In this document: positions 54,966 through 64,000 of the stretch, piece by piece
Layout of the letters: every line of letters begins with the position of its first letter
Position numbering within the stretch: position 1 is the stretch's first letter
NCBI GenBank assembly: GCA_951812925.1
Contig: OX638370.1
Coordinates: 116,016,897-116,080,896, forward strand
Reading direction: 5' to 3'
DNA: 64,000 nt
DNA from: Calliopum simillimum
Lineage: Eukaryota; Arthropoda; Insecta; Diptera; Lauxaniidae
Notes under the pieces: model-generated
Database searches by the model: none
The model's input: only the letters and a program-made list of their open reading frames with translations
What the model was told of the DNA's origin: nothing
Translations under genes and position numbers: made by a program

Positions 54966-56224
54966 TTCGGAAATCACCTAAAAAATCCTAGAAATCGTAT
55001 ACTATCAACAACATCAAAAACTATCCAAATCCACAAAAGTTTTAGTATTGAAACTCACTGAGCTTAACTTCTGAAAAAAAATTTGGTCAGCTTTTAATTC
55101 GCTCAGTGTATAATCACATTAATCACTTGATGCTTTTAACGAACCTGTCAACAACTATTCTTTGCTAATTTACTTTTGCGCAAATTTGCTATGCTCATGC
55201 GTTTAAAATTGAGCAAATTAAGCGCTTAATTTATTTTATTGAACTAAAACGCTATGCAATGGTTGATGCAACAACAACAACTACATTGGACATACGACAA
55301 CAACAACAAATTCCCTAGTGATTAACATCTGTTGCCGTTTGACCAAGAGCCAGGCCAAACCTTAAATGCGCGCCGCCACACAACATGCACCATCGATGAT
55401 GTATAAAATCGATAAATAATGAACATGGAGGTAATGTATCATACAGTTGTGTGAACTTGCCGCTGTGTAAATCAAAATGGAATGAACGTACGAACACAAC
55501 AATCACTTGATGCAATTGGTTGGTTGGTTGATCTTTGCTGTCAACAGCAAAATTTCTTGTTGTTACAAATAAATTGTGACAATTGTTGCTAAGTTGTAGC
55601 TGTTGTTCTCGTTAGTTTTTTTAAACAAATTGTACCGTTTTTTAGTGGTGGGGCCACATTAAAAAAACCATGAGAATTAAATTAAATTGTTTGTTGCAAG
55701 GTGTTTGGAATTCCATTTAAAAGAATTAATTGCAGGAATTCACTTATATATTGCTTGCTTGCTTGCAATCGACAAAACAAAATGAATTAATTTAAATTTT
55801 TTGGCTTTGATTAATTAACCATGATAATTAATGCACTAATTACACAAGCTTAAGTAGAATGTGTCAGATTTGGTAAGAATAGCGTTTGCTGTGTGAACAC
55901 TTGTTTGGAGTAAATCTGTCACAGCATGGGTTATGAATTGTGCAAGTGAAATTTTTGCAATATGTCTAAGAGATTTTGAAATATTAATAGGATTTCCTAG
56001 TATTAATTAATTGGTGTTGTTAGAGGTGGAAATTGTTTTGTAATTGGATTTTCAGCCATTAATCAAACTTATATTTTATTTAAGTGCAATTCAAAAAGTC
56101 CTAATTGGCTTTTTGCATTTTGTCCCTTTGCTTTATCGGAGCTCTATTATCGAAGTTTGAGTGACATCAATGTTTGTTTTCATTTATAGTTGATCATACG
56201 CAATGGTTACAAGTATCAAAATTG
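54966..56224. other. Non-coding stretch, nothing recognised
   Basis: AT-rich, with CAACAACAA runs at 55,270 and 55,290, a GGTTGGTTGGTTGA run at 55,520 and GCTTGCTTGC at 55,755. No gene was found. Confidence 0.35.
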
Positions 56225-57000
56225 AATCGGGTGCCAGATTAAGAGAAAAAATCTTGAATGAGATATCAATATCTTATTTTGGTTAATTTCCACTCGCTAA
56301 TTCCGAATCTAGAAACCGTTTTTCTAAGGGGAGCCAAATCACCTGTGGGTGCCACATATCCCGGATTTACCTTAAACAGTGCAACTAATTCAGAGAAAAA
56401 AATTTTGAATAAGATCTCGATATCTCATTTTGGTTAATTGGCGGTCACTTATTCCGAATCTGGCAATCGTTTTTCTAAGAAGTGCGCAATCACCTGGAGG
56501 TGCCACGTATCCCGGATTTACACTAAACAGTGCAACTAATTCAGAGAAAAAATCTTGAATGAGATCTCGGTAACTCATTTTGGTTAATTGGCGGTCGCTT
56601 ATTCCAAATCTGGCAACCGTATTTCTAAGGGGTGCCAAATCACTTGGTAGTGCCACACATTCTGGATTTACCCTATGCAGTGCAACAAATTGAGAGAAAA
56701 AAAATCTTCAATGAGATCTCAATAACTCATTTTGGTTAATTTGCTGTCGCTTATTCTGAATATAGCAACCGTTTTTCTAAGGGGAGCCAAATCACCTGGA
56801 GGTGCCACATATCTCGGATTTACCCCAAACAGCGAGAGTTTTCAGCGCTTTTAATCAAGCATTACTCGAATCACAAACCTGGTAGGGAAAACAGTTGCCA
56901 AATTCGGAATTAGCAACCACAAATTATTCTAAAACAGTTATCGAGATCTTATTGAGTATTTTTTTTTTCTCAATTTGTTGCGTTATGTGGGTTTAACTTG
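56225..57000. repeat. Four tandem 150-bp units plus one inverted unit
   Basis: Units start with GAGAAAAAATCTTGAATGAG or a variant at about 56,242, 56,393, 56,543 and 56,693. Each has TCATTTTGGTTAATT, CGYTTATTCCGAAT and CTAAGGGGWGCCAAATCACC, then GGTGCCACATATCCCGGATT plus TACC. 56,878-57,000 is a fifth unit in inverse orientation (TTGCCAAATTCGGAATTAGC, CGAGATCTTATTGAG). The ends of each unit match the termini of the GGTGCCATTTCTCCC family, so this is probably its internal tandem region. Confidence 0.8.
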
Positions 57001-57776
57001 GGTGATGTGGCGCCACTTTCGATTTCGATACTTGCAATTTCCATAACATTTATATATGGAAAAAATGGTGAATAATAGAAAATAGAACTGTCACCTAATT
57101 ACTGAAGATTCGGGTGCCATTTCTCCATTTGCATCTTATAAGATATTTGCTAGTGCTTGAACTCACAGTCGCTCCAGAAATTTTAGTAACAGTTATGACC
57201 TTCAATATGGGTTAGGGTGCCATTTCTCCCTTTGCATGTTATAAAATGCATGAAGGTAGAAAAATGAAGCACTTAAAATCAAAGTCACTCTAAAATTGCA
57301 GAATTTTAGTTAGGTAGGACCTTCAATGATTCCTTTGTATTTTTTAACTGATTAATTTTAAGTTTTTCCTAATGTTTTGGAAACACTATGCAAACTGGTT
57401 GTGGTGAAAACTCTGCAGAAACAACTAGCAAGATGATTGAATCAAATGCTTAATGTACCGTATATGGTCACATAAAATATGTACATCCTGTACAAAAACA
57501 TGCAGCAATTCTGTCTGGCAACGAAAACTTTAAAGCCACATAGACATGATATGGTGCCATATTACACATAGTTTCGGTTGATTTGGCACTTAATAGCATT
57601 TTTGTAAATTGAAAAGAAAAAATATTTTCAATAATGTTTGCTTATGTTTAAGAGCATTTATTCGTTTTAAATTAAATAAAGAATAAATTCGCTTTTGGTT
57701 GCCTTAGAAATCTTCTTAATTTCGGTTTTATAGCATTTCAACAAAAAAGGTGCCATTTCTCCCGGGCTTACCCTAA
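57001..57776 (+). mobile_element. GGTGCCATTTCTCCC family element, copy 4
   Basis: Left end near AACTTGGGTGATGTGGCGCC, right end GGTGCCATTTCTCCCGGGCT plus TACCCTAA at 57,747-57,775. The 3' half is collinear with 40,128-40,948. No transposase frame. Confidence 0.7.
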
Positions 57777-58068
57777 TTGTTCTTCTGTCTCATGTATTAC
57801 ATTTTTTTCCACTTTTCCAATAATGTTCGTTTTTAGACGTATTCTTTTTTTTTCTTTAAATATCACGCAATGTAATTAGCCTTTAAAGATTTATTTTTCT
57901 ATATAATTGATATTTTCCAATTTTTTTGACTATCTTTTGAATTCTTCATGGTTTTGCGGTTGTTCAATGTTTTCCGACATCTATAAATTTTTAATTTTTT
58001 TTAGCTTCCTAACGTTTGTTGTAACTTTTTCTTCTGAGGACCAAGTTGATGAAACTCTTCTCCGGAGG
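57777..58068. other. AT-rich stretch, nothing recognised
   Basis: T-rich with one random 72-codon ORF. It may belong to the retroelement remnant that follows. Confidence 0.3.
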
Positions 58069-58210
58069 ATCCAAAACAAGCACTTTAACCTTTTTACTTT
58101 TAACACTTATTTGTTTATTAAATGAAATTTCTACTTCTTCATCCAAAACAAACACTTGATCTTTTTACTTTTAACACTTATTCATTTATTAAAATAAAAA
58201 TTTAACTTCT
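58069..58210. repeat. Tandem duplication of about 70 bp
   Basis: ATCCAAAACAAGCACTTTAA and ATCCAAAACAAACACTTGAT start two units, each continuing through CTTTTTACTTTTAACACTTA. Confidence 0.75.
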
Positions 58211-60065
58211 TTACTTTTACTGCAAGGTTTTACTTGCTTAGATACTAGTTGGACAAGACAAGACAAAACAAGACCAGCGACCGTTCCTTAATCGAACGGT
58301 TTATTTATTAGATAATTTCCGATCGCTGGAAAAAGCTCTAAGTGTCGTGAAACGAGCTTTTCACCTCGTTTCGTACCTGAGCTTGTTTCAACCTTCGGGA
58401 GACGCTGTGAGTTTGCCTTGCTGAACACCAATTGGTTCGATCACGTACGCGACTTCCGATTCTCAGGCTTTTGCTAGACACATTCCGTTCAGGTGTCCAT
58501 AGCAAAAGCGTGTTGTTTGTGTATTTAGTAGTTTAAATTGCTTCGATTAAAATTGAAATCACACGATTTATCACGTACGCGTTTTCCGATTCCCATGCTT
58601 TTGCGGGACATATTTCATTCAGGTGTCCATAGCAAAAGCATGTTGTTTGTGTATTTAGTGTTCTAATTTGTTTTGGTTAAAATTGAAATCACACGATTGA
58701 CGATGTTGGATACATTTCATTTTGGTATCCCACGGTTTGGCTTTTAGCTGAAACTCGATCAATCGATGTGCAATCAAAAGAATGTTCTGATGCATTAGGT
58801 GCTTAGCAAACTCACAACATCCCTCCCCTCTTAGGAAAAGAAAAAGTTATCGTTAGGTAACTTTTTCGTGACCATATTTTCTATACTTTAAGTCTTATAG
58901 TTAGCTTACTATTATTATTGAATGATTAGTTATTGGAATGAATTTAAATATACGATTAAGATCCTTCATAATTGATTCTCAATTTAAATTAGGACTTTAA
59001 TTAAATGTTAAATTTTTTTTTTTAAATGTATTTTAAAAAAAAAAAAAAAAATAATTTCAAATTTTTCCTAATTGATTCATAATTTTATCTTAATTAGGAT
59101 TTTAATTAATTGTTAAGTTCTTAAATGTATTAAAAAAAATAACTAAATTCAAATTTTTCCTAATTGATTCATGGCTTGACCTTGGTTACCCCGGTTGTTC
59201 GGCTCTGTATTGATGTTTTCTTGTAGGTTGTTGGTTCTGCTTCTTCTCTGGGAAATACATTGCTGTTGTAGTAACTCTGCTATGTGCTCGGCGTTGCACT
59301 AGACGTCAGTTGATTCACCTTGGATGCTCTGCTCATTTACTCTGATGGTTTACTTTTCTTACTTTCTTCATTTTATTTAATCGCCAAACTGTTATTTTTC
59401 CTGCTTTGATAACATTCTTCTTTTTATTCTCGTATTTACTTCAGCTTGTTGGTAATTTTAAATATTTCAGCTTCAATCTCTTCATTTCCTGTTATAATTT
59501 GGTCCATCTTGTTTATGGTTACTTCGAACTATTATAATCAAGATGCTGGATTCTGTTGAGTATCACTGGGATTTCTTTTGTTGACTTTGATGCTATAGGC
59601 TTGGCTTTCTTGATGCGTTGTTCTGCATACTCCGCTTACTTGCTTCAAGTATTTCGGCTTAATTGGTTAAACCCATTACAGATATTGGAGATAATTGTAG
59701 TAGTTCACCGCTCGATTTGTTTGATGTATTAAGTTATTTATTGGTGATTTGCCCTGATGATGGTTCTCTTTTGCAGTTTGTCTGAAGAGTGTTTCCAGTA
59801 TTGATTTATTCTTGATTTTCGTCGGTTTTCTTGATTATTTGGAAAATGAGCATTTCTGGATTTCCTGCTTTCTGCTGTTTTGTTGTCATATGAAATTTTT
59901 GACAACACGTTGAAGATTCGGCTTCTTCTGCATTTGATTGGTTCTTGTTGACCTCTCGTTTTGTGATTTTATTAATAGGTAGCGTTGTTGGCAATGTATT
60001 TTTCAACCGTCTCGATTGTTGTTTAAGTTTGAAGCGTTATAATTTGAACGATTCTTTAAACAACT
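58211..60065 (-). mobile_element. Truncated LTR retroelement remnant (3' part)
   Basis: On the minus strand a purine tract AAGAGGGGAGGGA (58,832 down to 58,820) is followed directly by TGTTGTGAGTTTGC, the expected polypurine tract/LTR junction, so the LTR begins at 58,819 and runs leftward. Its far edge is unclear; TG at 58,219 would give about 600 bp. The LTR contains two 130-bp direct repeats starting TCACGTACGCG at 58,441 and 58,571 and a partial third. The internal part (58,833-60,065) has AT-rich repeats at 58,960-59,165 and a 66-codon Lys/Gln-rich fragment. No protease or polymerase is left. Confidence 0.6.
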
Positions 60066-60092
60066 TTGCGCCTACAGTCTTAGAAGCCATAT

Positions 60093-60120
60093 AAAACGAA
60101 AGACTTAAGCTACGAACTTT
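60093..60120 (-). repeat. Dispersed CTTAAG motif, copy 11
   Basis: The minus strand reads AAGTTCGTAGCTTAAGTCTT then TCGTTTTA, an exact core match. It lies about 30 bp beyond the retroelement remnant. Confidence 0.8.
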
Positions 60121-61213
60121 CTTTAATGATGAAATACTATTTTTTTTCATAGTTCTTTTCCTTTTATATTACGAACTGACCAATATTGAAAAATGCAAAC
60201 TCAAAAACAACAACACAATTTTAAACAATTCCTGCGAAATGCTGCATGCTGTACATAAATCATTTTTTTTCTATCGTTTTCTAAATACAAGCCACAGCGT
60301 GTGTTGCAATGTTGCAATAAATGCGCAGCAAGTGTGTCAAATACTAACCTAAATAAAAGCGCAACGACAAAATAAAAAAACACAACACTTGACATGTTTA
60401 ATAAAAATAAAATAACAACAGCAGCAACAACAACAACAGTAGCAGCAACATAAACATAAAAACAAAGTTACCAACTTAACCATTAAGACTAGCAATTGAT
60501 GCGATGGCAAAAATAACAGCAGCAGCAGCAACAGCAACAACAGCAAACAACGCAGAGCCGCACAATAAATGAGGACAGTGTAACACACACGTAACAAGAG
60601 CAATGACCAACATTGCTGCCGCTGTAGAGTGTATTCAAGCTGCTGCTGCTGCTGCTGTGTTGCTTGCTGCAGATGTTAATGTTCCTTCTAAATTTATTTA
60701 AAGAAATCAAAGCAACATCAGCAGCAACAGTGCTTGCTTAGTCAAAAGCGTGTACAAACAATGCAGTAGAATTGTAATAAAAGAGCTGCTGGCGGGGGGC
60801 AGGGGACAGTACTCGACAAACTGACTGACGTCAACGCCAACGGTTAGTCATGTGGGCAACACTACAAGTAGTGTTAATTTAACAGCGTTGAGTGGCAATT
60901 GATTTGGCTGTAAGCGAGTGTAGCGCGCATTTATGTTAGCGTTTAAGGGTGGCTTGAAAAATATTTGACATGAATTTATTTTGTATATCAATTTGTTGCA
61001 ACTAATATACTGAATAAGCATTTTAGCTTTAACTTTTAAATATTTTTTGTGCCACCCCAACGCAGTAAGATGAGATTAAATCAAGTTATGCCGCTATAAT
61101 GTATTAAACAATTTTTTTTCAATGTTTTAGTTTCATTTTTATGTTGTATTTTTTTGGGTTGTTTTTTTTTTTTTTTGGAATTTTATTGATTATTTCTTTA
61201 TTTAGTTCTTTCT

Positions 61214-61240
61214 TCAAGCTGCTGCTGCTTAAGTCTCTGC
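61214..61240 (+). repeat. Dispersed CTTAAG motif, copy 12 (partial)
   Basis: Reads CAAGCTGCTGCTGCTTAAGT then CTCTGCAA. The right half matches. The left is replaced by a CTG repeat. Confidence 0.4.
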
Positions 61241-61590
61241 AATATGTAGCTCGACAACTGCATTTGTTTGTCTGCATGCTATTCATGCATTCATTCATTT
61301 GATCGCTTCACTGAATGGTTTATTTTTGTGTATGTTACCAGATGAATTTATCATTTCAAGTGTCAATTAAAATTTTTGTAAATTATATTTTCATGACTTT
61401 TATGGTCAGACAACTTTTGAGACAAGTTAACAGCCCGGCATGCTATACACTGCTCTGATTTGTTTTGTATTTTTTTAGAATTTTGCGTTAATGCAGTTCA
61501 TTTTTATTCAACGTGCAACTTAATTTTGATTGTGCAATATGTGCGGTGTACACAATTTGATATTGTTGTAGTTGTAGCTTTAAAAGAAAA

Positions 61591-63850
61591 GGAGTACGAT
61601 AAACGTGGATATGTGAAGTTGGTGCCAAAAGTGTTTTAAAGGATTGTCCAACTTTCATCTACTTTTGGTTCAAAATATATTCAATAAAACAAATATCTGT
61701 GAGACCGTTTTATAACTACGTAAAGTCAGAAAAATTTAAATTTATATTGTATTCTATTGGTTTGTCCATCGAATGTTCATGTTTGCTTACCTTTTTTCGT
61801 TCGTCCAATTATTAAGAAATAATGATTGACTCTTATTTCATGCCAGCGCCGAGAAGTCGGGAAAAGTAAAAAAATGCATTTCAAGGAATTGTCCAAAAAG
61901 TCCACGTCTGTCCGCTCTCTACTTTTGGCTCAAAATACATTGAAAAAAAAATTATTTGAAAAACCGAGACATTGATTTAAAATTTGTAATGTGTTCTATT
62001 GATTTGTCCATGAAATGTTCATATTTGTCCTCTCAGTTTTTTTTTAATTTGTCCAGCTCCGTTTCAAAAATTATAAATAAAGTTTTATTTCATACCAGCG
62101 CCGATAAGTCAGGAAGAGTACGTTTTTCCATCCTCTATCTTTGTTTGTCCACACTTAGTTTAAAAGAAATTCACAAAAAAATTTTTCTGAAAGACCATGC
62201 ACTAGTCTCCGAAAATTGTGAAAAATTTATAATTTATATTGGGTTCAATTGATTGTCCATCGAATGTGCATATTTGTCCAACTAGTTATTTTTTTTATTT
62301 TTTTTTTTTTTATTTTTTTATTACTAGATTGGCGCTAATTTCATGTCAGCGTAGAAAAGATGAGAAAAAAAATGCATTTCAAAGAATTGCTCTAAAAATT
62401 TCCACGTTTGTAAAGCCCCTATTTCTATTTGTCCACTTTTGTTTCAAAAGCTATTCAATAAATGAATTTGTGAAAGTTTGGCAGCCTTGCTCCAAAAAGT
62501 CAAAAAAATTTGGAATTTATAACGCGTTCCATTAATTGTCCATCGTATGTTCTTACAACTTTTTTTCATCTGTCCATCTGTAGTACAAAAATTATTAAAA
62601 AATAAAGTTTGACGAATTTCATGCTTACGCCGATAAGTCTACAAGAATAAAGAAACGCATTTCAAAGGATTGTCCAAAAAATGTCCGTTTGTCCAAGCTT
62701 TATTTTCATTTGTCCACACTTGCTTCAAAAGATATACAGTAAGTACATGTTTCAAAAACCGTGAACTAGTCACCAAAAACTCAGAAAAGAGTACAATTTA
62801 AATTGCGTTTAGTTGATTGTCCATCAAAATGTATTTATTTGTCCAACCTGTTGTTTGTTTGTCCAGCCGTAGTTCAAAAATTGTGAAGAAAATATAGCTT
62901 GACACTAATTTCTCGCTAACGCCAAACAATTGAGATAGGTAAGAATTAATGCTTAAAAATTTTCGACGTTTGTCCACTCACAATTTTTGTTTGTCTAATT
63001 TTGTATCAAAGTTCATGAACTTTGCTCCAAAAAATCGGAAAAATCTAGAATTTATATCGCGTTCTATTAACTGTCCGTCGAATGTTCTTGTTTGTCCACC
63101 TTTGTTTTTTCATCTGTCCATCTGTAGTTCAAAAATAATTAAAAAATAAAGTTTCTCGCTAACGCCTATAAGTCAATAAAAATGGATTATGAGGGATTGT
63201 CAAAAAAATTTCCATTCTTCCGCACTCTACCTTCGCTTGCCTGCTCGTGCACACACTTGAAAAAATACAATATTTTGTGAATACATAAATTTCTCAAAGA
63301 TTATGAATATGTCGTCAAAAAGTTAGGAAAGAGCACATGTTTATCCACCCTCTTTTTCGTTTGTCCAGAGCTATGTATATCACAAATTGTTAAAAATGTA
63401 ATGTTTGATGTTTCATGTTAGCGTCGATATGTCGGCAAACACTTTTTGAAAGATTATGAAGAAAATGTTCATGTTCGTCCAGCTTCCATTGTCATTTCTC
63501 CACTCTTCTTTCAAAGGGTACTCAGTAAATAAGTATCTAAAAGACCGTTAATATGTACATTTTGTGTTTTATTGATTTGACCATCAAATGTCCATGATTG
63601 TCCATCTATTTTTGTTTGTACTTCAAACATTTTAAGAAATCAAATTTAACGCATAAATCACGCTAACGCAAAAAGTTGGGAAAGGTAAAAAAAGTTTTTT
63701 AACGAAAAGTCCAGAAAATGTCGACGTTTGTCCATTCTCTATTTTCATTTGTCCAGCCGTGGTTCAACAGTTATTCAATAAATAAATTGATGAAAAATCG
63801 TCAGCTTGGCGCCGAAAACTCGAAATTTTTATTGGGACCCAAACTCCAAA
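61591..63850. repeat. Complex satellite, about nine units of 240-290 bp
   Basis: Landmark CGCCGAKAAGTC or variants recurs at about 61,849, 62,098, 62,349, 62,629, 62,919, 63,161, 63,421, 63,666 and 63,810. Each unit also has TTGTCCAAAAA, a CTCTACTTTTGTTTGTCCAC area, and ATTGATTGTCCATCGAATGT. The word TTTGTCCA occurs several times per unit, so the repeat may have grown from a smaller one. Units are diverged by substitutions and small indels. The ORFs are by-products. Confidence 0.85.
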
Positions 63851-64000
63851 AATCCAAGGAAAGGGTGAACTAACTCGGATATTCGTTATGTTTGTTACCT
63901 TTCTATGCAAGAGTGGACAATCGAAAATACACATTGAGAAGCTTGAAAATATGTATACAAACAAGTTTGAAAATTATTTTCCCATATTATGTGAATATTG
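63851..64000. other. Window end, nothing recognised
   Basis: AT-rich sequence after the last recognisable satellite unit. It may be a further degraded unit. Confidence 0.3.

Larger units (their letters stand above)
60066..61590. other. Non-coding stretch with motif copies and CAG/CAA tracts
   Basis: 60,415-60,740 is rich in CAG and CAA repeats, giving poly-Cys or poly-Leu ORFs on the minus strand that are artefacts. Motif copies are at 60,093 and 61,214. No gene was found. Confidence 0.4.

Noticed and set aside
60201..60710. Poly-Cys and poly-Leu ORFs on the minus strand
   Set aside because: Translations of CAG/CAA trinucleotide tracts.
61956..62535. Two 98-codon ORFs resembling each other
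   Set aside because: They resemble each other because they are frames through adjacent satellite units.
1..64000. CRISPR arrays, bacterial operons, phage genes
   Set aside because: Tandem repeats here are eukaryotic satellites with large diverged units; no spacer-repeat pattern and no prokaryotic genes.

Overview
This is AT-rich, non-coding-dominated DNA from a higher fly (Diptera, Brachycera). A true fruit fly (Tephritidae) with an expanded genome is plausible, but the species cannot be proven from the sequence. The evidence for a fly is one clear coding exon of the cuticle laccase gene (laccase-2, called straw in Drosophila), two mariner transposons, a BEL/Pao retrotransposon, and priming sites matching fly tRNA-Lys. 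There are no bacterial genes and no operons.

Layout. 1-3.57 kb: repeats and the start of a laccase-2 intron, read on the minus strand. 3.57-4.07 kb: laccase-2 exon with perfect splice signals on both sides. From 4.07 kb to the right end no further laccase exon was recognised. If the 5' exon lies beyond the window, nearly all the remaining 60 kb is its first intron. 4.2-5.6 kb: a 121-bp tandem array. 7.2-9 and 14.3-15.6 kb: two copies of one dispersed repeat. 11.9-12.65 kb: a tandem array whose units carry a tRNA-Lys acceptor-arm sequence. 17.2-18 and 19.7-20.6 kb: two long foldback palindromes. 22.7-24 kb: a dead mariner. 27.2-37.3 kb: a second mariner split by a young, complete BEL/Pao element (28,396-37,241). 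39.6-41, 49.2-49.5, 54.6-55 and 56.2-57.8 kb: copies of a terminal-inverted-repeat family built on GGTGCCATTTCTCCC. 45.1-45.5 kb: a palindrome of LTR end plus primer site. 46.5-49 and 58-60 kb: retroelement-like remnants. 61.6-63.85 kb: a complex satellite of about 250-290 bp units.

The BEL/Pao element is the only locus with an intact long reading frame. Its 1763-codon gag-pol has three CCHC/CCHH knuckles, a retropepsin, reverse transcriptase, RNase H and integrase. A second ORF in the envelope position repeats the knuckle array and protease fold, but has Asn where the catalytic Asp should be. The two 585-bp LTRs differ at one base and 5-bp target duplications flank the element, so the insertion is recent.

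Outside the mobile elements, the most unexplained signal is a dispersed motif, core GTTCGTNGCTTAAGTCTTTC. It occurs about a dozen times on both strands between 3.4 and 61.2 kb, each time in otherwise unrelated sequence.
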